A stretch of DNA of 64,000 nucleotides. Source: Gluconacetobacter liquefaciens. GTDB lineage: Bacteria > Pseudomonadota > Alphaproteobacteria > Acetobacterales > Acetobacteraceae. The stretch is from NCBI RefSeq assembly GCF_003350405.1, contig NZ_QQAW01000003.1, forward strand, positions 186,001-250,000, written 5' to 3'. The notes below the pieces were generated by a model. The model worked only from the letters and a program-made list of their open reading frames with translations, was not told the origin of the DNA and searched no databases. A program made the translations under genes and the position numbers. Position 1 is the first letter of the stretch; each line of letters starts with the position of its first letter. Below are positions 1-8,930 of the stretch, piece by piece.

Positions 1-1
1 C

Positions 2-1399
2 TGGCTGCGGGAGCACCGGGGGCGAACCGGCACCAAGGAGGGATGCAACGAGGGCGATTGCGGTGCCTGCACCGTGCTGGTCGTCCGGGTCGAGGGGGGC
101 TCGTTGGTCTGGCGGGCGGTGAATGCGTGCATCCAGTTCGTGGCGATGCTGGATGGTGCCCAGTTGTTCACGGTTGAGGATCTGCGGGCGGCGGACGGTT
201 CGTTGCACCCGGTCCAGCAGGCGATGGTGGATTTGCATGGCTCGCAATGCGGCTTCTGCACGCCTGGATTCGTGATGTCGATGGTCGCCTATCGCAAGGC
301 GCCGGGGGCGGTGGCAGAGGACGGGCCGATCGACGACGCGCTGGCGGGCAATCTGTGCCGCTGTACGGGATATGCGCCGATCGTGCGGGCGATGAAGCAG
401 GCCATGACGGCCGGGCCCGACCGGTTCGACGGGGAGGCGGATGCGATCTTGGCCCGTCTGGTGGCGCTGCGCGATGGGCGGACGGTTCGCATGACGGCTG
501 CTGATGGGCGGTTGACGATTCCGGCCGATGCCGATGCGCTGGCGGCGGCTTTGATCGAGGACCCGGAGGCCACGATCGTGGCGGGCGGTACCGACGTGGG
601 GCTGTGGGTCACCAAGGGGCAGCGGGTGTTGCCGCATGTCGTTCTGATTGGTGGGATCGCCGACCTGAAAGGGCTGGACCGGACGGCGGAGGGGCTGCGG
701 ATCGGTGCGGCGGTGACTTATGGCGAGGCTCGTGCCGCGCTGGCGGAGTTGCTGCCGGATGCGGGCGAGATCGTGCGGCGCCTGGGATCGACGCAGGTGC
801 GCAATGCCGGCACGGTCTGCGGCAATATCGCCAATGGCTCGCCGATCGGCGATGGGCCGCCGGTGCTGATCGCCGCCGAGGCCACGCTGCATCTGCGGCG
901 GGGCGATGTGCGGCGGGTGGTGAAGCTGGAAGATTATTTTCTGGCGTATGGGCGGCAGGACCGTAAGCCGGGTGAGTTCGTCGAGGCCGTGACCGTGCCG
1001 GTGCCACCGGCCGGGATTCTGTTCCGCGCCTACAAGGTTTCCAAACGATTCGATCAGGATATCTCGGCGCTTCTGGGGGCTTTTGCCCTGGTGCTGGATG
1101 GGGAGGGGCGGATCGGCGAGGTGCGGATTGCCTTTGGCGGCATGGCCGCGACCCCGTGCCGTGCCCGCGCGACCGAGGATGCGCTGCGGGGGCGGATATG
1201 GAACGAGGCCGCCCTGGAGGCGGCGCGGGCGGCGATTGCAACCGATTTCGCGCCGATTTCCGACATGCGGGCCAGCGACTGGTATCGTCGCACGGTGGCC
1301 GCCAACCTGCTGACACGGCTGTTCGCCGAGACGGCGCCGGGGGGTGCGCGCGCTGAAACGCGGCTGGCCGGGCGGGGGCGGGAGGTGGCCCATGTCTGA
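2..1399 (+). CDS. xdhA: Xanthine dehydrogenase small subunit (2Fe-2S / FAD), 5'-truncated by window edge
   Basis: This subunit carries the two [2Fe-2S] clusters and the FAD of molybdenum xanthine dehydrogenase, which oxidises hypoxanthine and xanthine to urate. The reading frame is already open at base 2, so the true start lies upstream; 465 codons are visible. The first bases encode GCNEGDCGAC, the plant-type 2Fe-2S ligand loop. GSQCGFCTPGF and NLCRCTGY follow, which together ligate the second cluster. The FAD domain shows VAGGTDVGLWV and GNIANGSPIGD, and the C-terminal CO-dehydrogenase-flavoprotein-like domain follows it. The stop overlaps the xdhB start by 8 bases, so the two are translationally coupled. 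Only the N-terminal tip is missing; the identification is secure. Confidence 0.95.
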   Translation, partial: WLREHRGRTGTKEGCNEGDCGACTVLVVRVEGGSLVWRAVNACIQFVAMLDGAQLFTVEDLRAADGSLHPVQQAMVDLHGSQCGFCTPGFVMSMVAYRKAPGAVAEDGPIDDALAGNLCRCTGYAPIVRAMKQAMTAGPDRFDGEADAILARLVALRDGRTVRMTAADGRLTIPADADALAAALIEDPEATIVAGGTDVGLWVTKGQRVLPHVVLIGGIADLKGLDRTAEGLRIGAAVTYGEARAALAELLPDAGEIVRRLGSTQVRNAGTVCGNIANGSPIGDGPPVLIAAEATLHLRRGDVRRVVKLEDYFLAYGRQDRKPGEFVEAVTVPVPPAGILFRAYKVSKRFDQDISALLGAFALVLDGEGRIGEVRIAFGGMAATPCRARATEDALRGRIWNEAALEAARAAIATDFAPISDMRASDWYRRTVAANLLTRLFAETAPGGARAETRLAGRGREVAHV

Positions 1400-3770
1400 T
1401 CTGGTGATCGGTCTTGCGGCTGATGCGCGTGCGGCGGTGGTGGCCGGTGGCGCGTCGCAGAGCCTGCGGCATGAGAGTGCCGCGATGCATGTCTCGGGTT
1501 CCGCCGCCTATATCGACGACATGCCGGAGCCCAAGGGGCTGGTGCATGTGGTGCCGGGCCTGAGTACGCGGGCGCATGCGCGAATTGTTTCGATGAATCT
1601 GGATGACGTCCGTGCCGCGCCGGGCGTGGTGCGGGTGCTGACGGCGGCGGATATTCCCGGCCACAACCAGATCAGCCCGGTGGGGAAGCATGACGAGCCG
1701 CTGCTGGCCTCGGACATCGTGTCGTTCCACGGGCAGCCGATCTTTGCCGTTGTCGCCGAAACGCGCGGCCAGGGGCGCCGGGCGGCGCGTCTGGCACGGA
1801 TCGTCTATGAAGACCTGCCGGCCGTGCTGGATATCGATCAGGCACGGGCTGCCGGCGGTGCGCTGGTATGGCGCGCGCTGACCATGCGGCGCGGCGACGT
1901 GGAGCAGGGGCTGGCGGCAGCGCCCCGCCGTCTGTCTGGCCGGATCGTGATGGGCGGGCAGGAGCATTTCTACCTCGAAGGGCAGGCGGCGCTGGCGCAG
2001 CCGGGCGAGGAGGGGGAGATGCGGGTCTGGTCCTCCACCCAGCATCCGACCGAGACCCAGCATATGGTGGCGCATGTGCTCGATCGGCCGAGCAATCTGG
2101 TGACGACCGAGATCCGCCGCATGGGTGGTGGGTTCGGTGGCAAGGAGACTCAGGCCAACGGGCCGGCCTGCCTGGCGGCGCTGGCGGCCGAACTGACCGG
2201 ACGCGCGGCCAAGATGCGCCTCGATCGCGACGACGACATGATGATGACGGGCAAGCGTCATGATTTCGCGGTCGATTACACGGTGGGGTTCGATGATGAC
2301 GGGCGCATCTGCGCCGTGGACATGGTGCTGGCGGCGCGGTGCGGGTGGTCGGCCGACCTGTCGGGGCCGGTGACGGATCGCGCGCTGTTTCATGCCGACA
2401 ATGCCTATTATTATCCCGATGTGCGGCTGCGCTCGGAACCGCTGAAGACCAATACGCAGTCCAACACCGCCTATCGCGGGTTCGGTGGGCCGCAGGGGAT
2501 CGTGGCGGCGGAACGGGTGATCGAGGAGATTGCCTTTGCCACCGGGCTGGACCCGCTGGATGTGCGGCTGCGCAATGTCTACGGCACCGGGACGCGCGAC
2601 CTGACGCCGTACCATATGACGGTCGAGGATTCGATTGCGGCGGAGATCATGACGGAACTGGCCGAGGGGTGCGCCTATCGCACGCGCCGTGCCGCGATCC
2701 GGGCCGCCAATGAAGACAGTCCGCATATCAGGCGCGGCATTGCGTTGACGCCGGTGAAATTCGGCATTTCCTTTACCGCCACCCACTACAATCAGGCGGG
2801 TGCGCTGGTGCATGTGTACACCGATGGCTCGGTGCAGGTGAACCATGGCGGTACCGAGATGGGGCAGGGACTGCACACCAAGATGGTGCAGATTGCGATG
2901 CGGGAATTCGGCCTGCCGGCCGACCGGGTCCGCATTACCGCCACCACCACCGGCAAGGTGCCCAATACGTCGGCCACCGCTGCCTCCAGCGGTGCGGACC
3001 TGAACGGCATGGCGGTGCTGGATGCCGTGCGCCGGATCAGGGATCGGCTGGTTGGGTTCGCCGCCGGACATTGGGGCGTGCCGGAGGATGCGGTGCGCTT
3101 TCTGCCGGACGGGGTGCATGTCGGCGAGACGGTCGTGCCGTTCCCGGAACTGACGAAGGCTGCCTATTTCGCGCGCGTGTCGATGTCGTCGAACGGTTTT
3201 TACAAGACGCCGAAGATCTCGTGGAATCCCGACACCGGGCGTGGGCGGCCGTTCTTCTATTTTGCCTATGGCGCCGCGTGTGCGGAGGTTGCGATCGACC
3301 TGCTGACCGGGGAGATGCGGATCGAACGGGTCGATATTCTGCATGATGCCGGGCAATCGCTGAATCCGGCGATTGATATCGGGCAGGTCGAAGGGGCCTT
3401 CGTGCAGGGAGCCGGTTGGCTGACCACCGAGGAACTGGTCTGGGACGAAAGCGGTCGCCTGCGCACCCATGCCCCCAGTACCTACAAGATCCCGGCTTGT
3501 TCAGACCGACCGGGCATCTTCAACGTGGCCTTGCTGGAGCGGGCGCCCAATCGGGAGGAGACGATCTTTCGCTCCAAGGCGGTGGGAGAGCCGCCCTTCG
3601 TGCATGGTGTGGCGGTGTTGCATGCGATTTCGGACGCGCTGGCCAGCCTGGATGGGTACCGCTCCTGCCCCGGTCTGGATGCGCCCGCGACGCCCGAGGC
3701 GATCCTGCGCGCGGCCGAGCGGATGCGTGCCCGCGCCGCCGCGCGGGTGGATACCGGAGCCGGGGACTGA
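1392..3770 (+). CDS. xdhB: Xanthine dehydrogenase large (molybdopterin) subunit
   Basis: This 792-residue subunit binds the molybdenum cofactor and performs the hydroxylation of purines. The start is the ATG at 1392, preceded by GGAGGT; an upstream in-frame ATG at 1344 lies deep inside xdhA and is less likely. The molybdopterin motif GGQEHFYLEGQ is near residue 190, the substrate-site loop AYRGFGGPQG near 360, GGTEMGQGLHTK around 490, and the catalytic-glutamate motif VGEPPF near 730. These are the hallmarks of xanthine dehydrogenase rather than aldehyde oxidoreductase. xdhC follows 14 bases downstream. The length is normal for an XdhB of the two-subunit bacterial type. Confidence 0.95.
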   Translation: MSDLVIGLAADARAAVVAGGASQSLRHESAAMHVSGSAAYIDDMPEPKGLVHVVPGLSTRAHARIVSMNLDDVRAAPGVVRVLTAADIPGHNQISPVGKHDEPLLASDIVSFHGQPIFAVVAETRGQGRRAARLARIVYEDLPAVLDIDQARAAGGALVWRALTMRRGDVEQGLAAAPRRLSGRIVMGGQEHFYLEGQAALAQPGEEGEMRVWSSTQHPTETQHMVAHVLDRPSNLVTTEIRRMGGGFGGKETQANGPACLAALAAELTGRAAKMRLDRDDDMMMTGKRHDFAVDYTVGFDDDGRICAVDMVLAARCGWSADLSGPVTDRALFHADNAYYYPDVRLRSEPLKTNTQSNTAYRGFGGPQGIVAAERVIEEIAFATGLDPLDVRLRNVYGTGTRDLTPYHMTVEDSIAAEIMTELAEGCAYRTRRAAIRAANEDSPHIRRGIALTPVKFGISFTATHYNQAGALVHVYTDGSVQVNHGGTEMGQGLHTKMVQIAMREFGLPADRVRITATTTGKVPNTSATAASSGADLNGMAVLDAVRRIRDRLVGFAAGHWGVPEDAVRFLPDGVHVGETVVPFPELTKAAYFARVSMSSNGFYKTPKISWNPDTGRGRPFFYFAYGAACAEVAIDLLTGEMRIERVDILHDAGQSLNPAIDIGQVEGAFVQGAGWLTTEELVWDESGRLRTHAPSTYKIPACSDRPGIFNVALLERAPNREETIFRSKAVGEPPFVHGVAVLHAISDALASLDGYRSCPGLDAPATPEAILRAAERMRARAAARVDTGAGD

Positions 3771-3784
3771 CGGCCGTTCGGGCC

Positions 3785-4612
3785 ATGGACGACATCATCA
3801 CGGCGCTGGCCGGCTGGCGCCAAGTCGGGTTGCCTGTTGCGCGCGTCAGTATTTGCGCGGCCCAGGGATCGACCCCGCGCGAGGCCGGGTCGTTCATGCT
3901 GGTGGTGCCGGGCGCGTTGGCCGGTACGATCGGCGGGGGACGGCTGGAGTGGGAGTGCGTGGCGCGGGCGCGAGCCTTGCTGGCCGGCACCGTCGCGGCG
4001 GAGGAACTGGAGATCCCGCTCGGGCCGGAACTGGGGCAGTGCTGCGGTGGCCGGGTGCGCGTGCGCATCGAGCGCGCGGATGACGTGATGCTGGATGCGA
4101 TTGTGCGCGATGCCGAAATCGCGCGGGCGGCGCTGCCGCATCTGCTGCTGTTCGGGGCCGGGCATGTGGGGCGGGCGCTGGCCCGGGCGTTGGCGCCGTT
4201 GCCTTTGCATCTGATCTGGGTTGATCCGCGTGACGAAGAGTTCGGGTTGGTGCCCGAAGGGGTCGTGGTGCGGATGACCGAGAACTGGGAAGATGTGCTG
4301 GCGGCCGCGCCGGCTGGGGCTGGCATTCTGGTGCTGACGCCCAGCCACCGGCTGGATGCGCTGATCGTCGGCGCGGCACTGGAACGGGATGATTTCCGCT
4401 ATGTCGGGTTGATCGGGTCCAGGACGAAACGGCGGGGGTTCGAGGCCGGGTTTCGCGCCGTGGGTCTGGGGCCGGAACGGATCGCGCGGCTGGTGTGTCC
4501 GATCGGGGACCGGGGCATCCGCGACAAGCGGCCGGAAATTATCGCGGCGCTGGTGGCGGCGGAAATTGTCGAACGCCTGCTGCATGGTGATGATGCAGGA
4601 TCGGAGCAGTAG
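3785..4612 (+). CDS. xdhC: Xanthine dehydrogenase accessory protein XdhC
   Basis: XdhC-family proteins bind molybdenum cofactor, promote its sulfuration and hand it to apo-XdhB. The protein has 275 residues. The N-terminal XdhC/CoxI domain includes the AQGSTPREAGSFMLV segment and GTIGGGRLEW near residues 48-58. The C-terminal Rossmann domain begins with LLFGAGHVGRAL near residue 122 and continues with VGLIGSRTKRRGF. The ATG at 3785 was chosen because it follows xdhB by 14 bases and begins the conserved N-terminus. The gene completes the xdhABC set. Confidence 0.93.
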   Translation: MDDIITALAGWRQVGLPVARVSICAAQGSTPREAGSFMLVVPGALAGTIGGGRLEWECVARARALLAGTVAAEELEIPLGPELGQCCGGRVRVRIERADDVMLDAIVRDAEIARAALPHLLLFGAGHVGRALARALAPLPLHLIWVDPRDEEFGLVPEGVVVRMTENWEDVLAAAPAGAGILVLTPSHRLDALIVGAALERDDFRYVGLIGSRTKRRGFEAGFRAVGLGPERIARLVCPIGDRGIRDKRPEIIAALVAAEIVERLLHGDDAGSEQ

Positions 4613-4628
4613 GCATGGGGAACAGGAC

Positions 4629-5600
4629 ATGAGGCGGTCGGCCCGAAGCCAGCACATGATGCGGCTGCATGCGCGGTGCATCTTGTATTTCAACGCGGTG
4701 CGCGACCATGGCTCGATCCGTGAGGCGGCGCGGCAGTTGAACGTGACGCCCTCTGCCCTGACGCGGCAGATCGCCCAGATGGAGGACGAGATCGGCGCGC
4801 CGCTGTTCGACCGCCTGCCGGGCGGCATGGTACTGACGGCGGTGGGGGAAATCGTGGCCCGGCACATCGTCACCGTCATGCAGGATGCCGTGCGGACCGA
4901 CGAGCAGATTGCCGCACTGGCGGGGATGCGGGGTGGGCGCATCGGCGTGATGATGGTGGAAGGCATTGCCGGCGACCTGATGGCGCGGCTGCTGGCGCGC
5001 ATGACCCGAGTCTGGCCGGATATCGACCTGCACGCGGAGACGGGATCGCCCGCGCAGATCGTGGCGGCGCTGAGCGGCGGCACGACGGACCTGGGCATTG
5101 CGTTCTCGTTGAACGAACCGGACGATCTGCGCCGCGTGGCGGTGGCGCGCTTTCCGGTGGGGGTGGTGATGCCGGCCGACCATCCGCTGGCCGGCCGGAG
5201 CAGCGTGCGGATGGAGGACTGTCTGGATTATCGGCTGATCCTGCCGAGCGAATCGCTGTCGCTTCATCAGGTGATGGAGCCGATGCTCCACCCGTGGCGC
5301 GACAGGCTGGATGTGGTGCTGGAAACCGGGTCGATCGAACTGACCAACCGGATGGTGGCGGCCGGGGCGGGCCTGGCCTTTCAGTCCCGGCTGGCGCTGG
5401 CGTTCGATATCGGGCGCGGCGCGCTGGCCCATGTGCCGCTGGACGACCCGAGGGCCATGACCGATCTGGGTGTGTATGTCCGCGAGGCGCGGTGGCTGCC
5501 TCCGGCGCTGGAGCGGCTGATTGTCGAGGTGCGGGAGGCCCTGCGGGAACAGGAAGAGGCCGCGCGCATTCATGGGGTCAAAGACCTTGTGGCAGAATAG
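4629..5600 (+). CDS. LysR-family transcriptional regulator, probable purine catabolism regulator
   Basis: This is a 323-residue LysR-type regulator. The N-terminal winged helix-turn-helix (about residues 15-75) contains the typical GSIREAARQLNVTPSALTRQI followed by MEDEIGAPLFDRLPGG. The remainder is a periplasmic-binding-protein-like effector domain. The ATG at 4629 has GGGGAACAGG just upstream; an ATG at 4656 is an alternative. It lies 16 bases after xdhC on the same strand and directly precedes the promoter region of the ureide-degradation operon, so it is probably co-transcribed with xdhABC and acts on the next operon. Its inducer (urate, allantoin or other) cannot be read from the sequence. 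Confidence 0.88.
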   Translation: MRRSARSQHMMRLHARCILYFNAVRDHGSIREAARQLNVTPSALTRQIAQMEDEIGAPLFDRLPGGMVLTAVGEIVARHIVTVMQDAVRTDEQIAALAGMRGGRIGVMMVEGIAGDLMARLLARMTRVWPDIDLHAETGSPAQIVAALSGGTTDLGIAFSLNEPDDLRRVAVARFPVGVVMPADHPLAGRSSVRMEDCLDYRLILPSESLSLHQVMEPMLHPWRDRLDVVLETGSIELTNRMVAAGAGLAFQSRLALAFDIGRGALAHVPLDDPRAMTDLGVYVREARWLPPALERLIVEVREALREQEEAARIHGVKDLVAE

Positions 5601-5659
5601 ATAATTTTTAAAAACAAAATATTATGACGTTTTGTGACGGTTTTGCCTTATCTGGAATT

Positions 5660-5676
5660 GTTGCCGAACGGGCAAC
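5660..5676. promoter_or_regulatory. Candidate LysR-type operator dyad
   Basis: GTTGCC and GGCAAC form a perfect 6-base dyad around a 5-base centre, and the inner TGCCGAACGGGCA fits the T-N11-A LysR-box pattern. It sits 60 bases after the LysR gene and about 160 bases before the flavoprotein start, in an AT-rich intergenic stretch. Function is inferred from position and pattern only. Confidence 0.45.
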
Positions 5677-5759
5677 GTATTGGTCAATTTATTCTACTGG
5701 ACGGAACACCCCTCTGTCCGGTTAGTTTCGGTGCCGTGATGGTGTGGGTTGGGGAACCA

Positions 5760-5785
5760 GGGTCCGTGTCGGGGGACACGGACCC
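5760..5785 (+). promoter_or_regulatory. Strong hairpin in the 5' leader of the ureide operon
   Basis: GGGTCCGTGTC and GACACGGACCC form a perfect 11-base stem around a GGGG loop, about 50 bases before the flavoprotein start codon. No T-run follows, so it is not a classical intrinsic terminator of the regulator transcript. It could be a leader mRNA structure, a protein-binding dyad or a Rho-assisted stop. Confidence 0.45.
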
Positions 5786-5836
5786 ACGCCGTCGGTCCAT
5801 GGACCTGTCCGACCAGGGAAGAGCAAGGAGGCGTGG

Positions 5837-7303
5837 ATGGCTGCCGATCGCGATAATCGTTCAACGGGAGAAACGCCGGAAGAACGCCTTGCGGCGCTCG
5901 ATTCCCAGGTCAGGCGGGATCTGGCCGTTATCGACTATCCGCGCCATGACTGGACGCCGCGCCTGACGCGCGATGGCGAGCCGGTGCTGGATGTCGCCAT
6001 CATCGGTGCGGGGCAGGGTGGGCTGGCCGCTGCTTTTGCGTTGAAGCGCGGTAATATCAGCAATGTCCGGATTTTCGACCGGGCGTCGCGCGGCGGCGAG
6101 GGGCCGTGGATCACCTTCGCCCGCATGATCACGTTGCGGACGCCGAAATATGTCACCGGCCCGGATCTGGGGATTCCGGACCTGACGCCGCGCGCCTGGT
6201 ATGAAGCGCGGTATGGCGCCGAGGCGTGGGAGAGGCTGGACAAGATCCCGCGTGGCGACTGGCAGGCCTATCTGGACTGGTATCGCGCCGTGCTGGACCT
6301 GCCGGTGGAAAATGACCGCACATTTACGCATGTGGCGTGGGAAGACGGACTGCTGCGCCTGACCTTTCTGGATGCTGAGGGACGAGAGTTTCGGCATCTG
6401 GCGCGCAAGCTGGTGCTGGCGACCGGGATCGACGGTGGCGGCCGGTGGCATGTGCCGGATTTTATCCGCGAGGCCCTGCCGCGCGAACGCTATGCGCATA
6501 CGTCCGAGCCCATTGATTTCGCCGCCCTGCGCGGCAAGCGGATCGGCGTGCTGGGGGCGGGGGCGTCGGCCTTCGACAATGCCGCGACCGCGCTGGAGGA
6601 AGGGGCCGCCTCGGTCGCGCTGTGTCTGCGCCGGCGGGTCATTCCCTCGGTCAATCCCTATCGCTGGATGGAGAATGCCGGGTTCCTGGCCCATTTCTCA
6701 GCGCTGTCCGACACGCTGCGCTGGCGGTTCATGCGGCATATCTATGAACTGAACCAGCCGCCGCCGCAGGATACGTTCTGGCGCTGCCGTCGCCACCCGA
6801 CCTTCAGCTACCATACCGGCTGTGGCTGGACCGGGGCGCGGATGGAGGGCGATGACATCGTCGTGCAGACGCCGGATGGCGAGATGCGATTCGATTTCGT
6901 GATCATCGGCACCGGCTTTGCCGTCGACATGGCATTGCGGCCGGAGACAGCGTCCTTCGCCGGGTCGGTGGCGCTGTGGCGCGATCGCTTTACCCCGCCG
7001 GAGGGCGAGGACAGTGCCGTGCTGGCGGCGCACCCTTATCTGGGCGAATCCTATCAGTTCCTGCCGCGCGACGCGGCCGATCCGCTGGCGCCGATGCTGG
7101 CGAATATTCACAATTTCACCTTCAGCGCGACGCCCAGCATGGGGCTGTCGGGGGCGTCGATCAGCGGGATGCGCTTTGGCGTGGAGCGGCTGGCGCGGGG
7201 GCTGGGGCGTGATCTGTTCGTGGCCGATGGGGCCTGGCACCTTGAGCAGTTGCTGAATTATGTCACGCCGGAACTGGTCAGCCTCGACCCTCCGGATGCA
7301 TGA
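5837..7303 (+). CDS. FAD/NAD(P)-binding monooxygenase-like flavoprotein of the purine operon
   Basis: This 488-residue flavoprotein is the first gene of the ureide operon. It shows an FAD-binding motif IIGAGQGGLAAAF near residues 54-66, a second dinucleotide fold GVLGAGASAFDNAAT near 236-250, and FVIIGTGFAVD near 352. This is the layout of two-dinucleotide-fold monooxygenases (FMO or N-hydroxylase type), not of the HpxO/PHBH fold. There are no obvious membrane segments. The start at 5837 has AAGGAGG eight bases upstream. The substrate is unknown to me. Because no uricase, PuuD or HpxO is present while all other steps from xanthine to oxalate are, urate hydroxylation is an attractive but unproven role. 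It could instead act on another pathway intermediate. Confidence 0.75.
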   Translation: MAADRDNRSTGETPEERLAALDSQVRRDLAVIDYPRHDWTPRLTRDGEPVLDVAIIGAGQGGLAAAFALKRGNISNVRIFDRASRGGEGPWITFARMITLRTPKYVTGPDLGIPDLTPRAWYEARYGAEAWERLDKIPRGDWQAYLDWYRAVLDLPVENDRTFTHVAWEDGLLRLTFLDAEGREFRHLARKLVLATGIDGGGRWHVPDFIREALPRERYAHTSEPIDFAALRGKRIGVLGAGASAFDNAATALEEGAASVALCLRRRVIPSVNPYRWMENAGFLAHFSALSDTLRWRFMRHIYELNQPPPQDTFWRCRRHPTFSYHTGCGWTGARMEGDDIVVQTPDGEMRFDFVIIGTGFAVDMALRPETASFAGSVALWRDRFTPPEGEDSAVLAAHPYLGESYQFLPRDAADPLAPMLANIHNFTFSATPSMGLSGASISGMRFGVERLARGLGRDLFVADGAWHLEQLLNYVTPELVSLDPPDA

Positions 7304-7359
7304 TCCCGCGTGATTCTGCCGGCGTGGCGGCGCGGCAGGTAACGGGAGGGGACAAGCCC

Positions 7360-7560
7360 ATGAGCGAACAAGATGGTGACAGCTTCGTGCCGGAGGAGGC
7401 GATCGTCATTGCCACCGCGCGGGATATCGGCCTGAGTGTCGATGGATCATGCCTGCCGGGCGTGGTGGCCAACCGGGCGCTGCTGCGGCGCTATGCCGAT
7501 CTGGTCCATGGGTTCGCCCTGCCGGATACGTGTGAACCGGCATACGAATACCGTCCATGA
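7360..7560 (+). CDS. hpxX: HpxX/AtzG-like small subunit (DUF4089)
   Basis: This 66-residue protein resembles DUF4089/AtzG small subunits, which partner with AtzE-type amidases. Its C-terminal half, with GVVANRALLRRYADLVHGF, is the characteristic helical segment. The start at 7360 was chosen because GGGAGGGG lies just upstream and the length fits the family; an ATG at 7300 overlaps the previous stop but lacks support. The stop overlaps the amidase start by 4 bases (ATGA), as expected for stoichiometric subunits. The probable role is to stabilise or activate the amidase that hydrolyses oxalurate. Confidence 0.8.
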   Translation: MSEQDGDSFVPEEAIVIATARDIGLSVDGSCLPGVVANRALLRRYADLVHGFALPDTCEPAYEYRP

Positions 7561-8927
7561 GCGCGCCCGCCATGACTGATCCGTTCGACGTGCTGGCCAT
7601 TGCCGCCGATATCCGCCAGGGGCGCCGCAGCGCCGTTTCCGTGATGACGGAAACGATCGCCGCGATGCAGGTCCGTGACACATCCATCAACAGCGTGACC
7701 CGTATTTTCGGGCCGCGTGCCGTGGGCGAGGCCGAGCAGATCGACCGCCGCCTTACCGCCGGCGATGATCCGGGGCCGCTGGCGGGCGTGCCGTTCGGGG
7801 TGAAGGACCTGTTCGACGTGGCCGGGGAGGTTACGACGGCAGGGTCGGTGGTGTTACGGGAATCGCCGCCGGCGGCGCATGATGCCACCGTGGTCGCGCG
7901 CCTGCGCGCGGCGGGCGCGATTCCGGTCGCCAGCCTGAACATGGACGAATTCGCCTATGGATTCGCGACCGACAATGCCCATTACGGCATAACCCGTAAT
8001 CCCCACGATACGGCACGGCTGGCCGGTGGATCGTCGGGCGGTTCGGCGGCCGCCGTGGCGGCGGGGCTGCTGTCGCTGACCTTGGGGTCGGACACCAACG
8101 GTTCGATTCGTGTGCCGGCGTCGCTGTGCGGCGTGTGGGGGTTGAAACCCACGCTTGGCAGCGTGCCGCGCGAGGGGGCCTATCCTTTTTCCGCCAGCCT
8201 GGACGTGGTGGGGCCGTTTGCCGGAACCCTGGATGGCCTGCGCGTGGCGTACGAAGTCATGGCCGGCGGACCGATGCCCGAACTGCCGGCGGCATCCGAC
8301 CTGCGGGTTGCGAAGCTGGGCGGCTGGTTCGGCAGCAACCTGTCGGACGCGCTGGCCGGCGCGATCGATGCGGTGGCGGCGCATCTGGGCGGGCTGGAGA
8401 CGGTGGAGCTGCCCGAGGTGGCGCGGGCGCGCGCCGCTTCGTTCCTGATTACGGCGGCTGAGGGGGGGACGCTGCATCTGCCGCGCCTGCGCAGGCATGC
8501 GCTGCGCTATGATCCCGCGACCCGTGACCGGCTGATTGCCGGGGCGCTGCTGCCCTCGGCCACGCTGGTGCAGGCCCATCGGTTCCGTGGCTGGTTCCGC
8601 GAGCAGGTCCATGCGCTGTTCCGGTCGGCGGATGTGCTGATTGCTCCGGCGACGGTGGGCGAGGCGCCGCCGGTCGATCAGCCGACCATCGTGGTGGACG
8701 GGCAGGTCGTCTCGGCGCGGGCCAATCTGGGCCTTTATACGCAGCCGCTGAGTCTGGCGGGCGTGCCGATTCTCAGTGCGCCGCTGCTGGGCACCGGTGG
8801 CCTTCCGCTGGGTATGCAATTGATTGCGGCGCCGGGGCGGGAGGCTGCATTGTTCGCCCTGGCCGGCGCTCTGGCGCGGGCGGGACTGGTCGGCAGGGTG
8901 CCGCTTCCAGCAGTGAAGGGACGTTAG
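7557..8927 (+). CDS. hpxY: AtzE-family amidase (HpxY-like), probable oxalurate-hydrolysing subunit
   Basis: This 456-residue amidase-signature enzyme has the catalytic lysine in GVKDLFDVAG (near residue 83), the signature GGSSGGSAAAVAAG (near 157) and GSDTNGSIRVPAS carrying the expected nucleophilic serine (near 183). AtzE, the best-known relative, hydrolyses the terminal ureido amide of 1-carboxybiuret. Oxalurate has a similar ureido-acyl group, so conversion to oxamate is the inferred reaction. The gene is coupled to the DUF4089 gene by ATGA and is followed 3 bases later by the oxamate amidohydrolase gene. The family call is firm; the substrate is an inference from context. Confidence 0.85.
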   Translation: MSAPAMTDPFDVLAIAADIRQGRRSAVSVMTETIAAMQVRDTSINSVTRIFGPRAVGEAEQIDRRLTAGDDPGPLAGVPFGVKDLFDVAGEVTTAGSVVLRESPPAAHDATVVARLRAAGAIPVASLNMDEFAYGFATDNAHYGITRNPHDTARLAGGSSGGSAAAVAAGLLSLTLGSDTNGSIRVPASLCGVWGLKPTLGSVPREGAYPFSASLDVVGPFAGTLDGLRVAYEVMAGGPMPELPAASDLRVAKLGGWFGSNLSDALAGAIDAVAAHLGGLETVELPEVARARAASFLITAAEGGTLHLPRLRRHALRYDPATRDRLIAGALLPSATLVQAHRFRGWFREQVHALFRSADVLIAPATVGEAPPVDQPTIVVDGQVVSARANLGLYTQPLSLAGVPILSAPLLGTGGLPLGMQLIAAPGREAALFALAGALARAGLVGRVPLPAVKGR

Positions 8928-8930
8928 GCC

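Noticed and set aside
1344-1391. Upstream in-frame ATG for xdhB
   Set aside because: It lies inside xdhA without a ribosome site, while the ATG at 1392 has GGAGGT in place.
609-3470. Very long open frame antisense to xdhA-xdhB
   Set aside because: It is Arg/Pro/His-rich, has no family motif, and arises from high-G+C codon bias opposite a clear gene.
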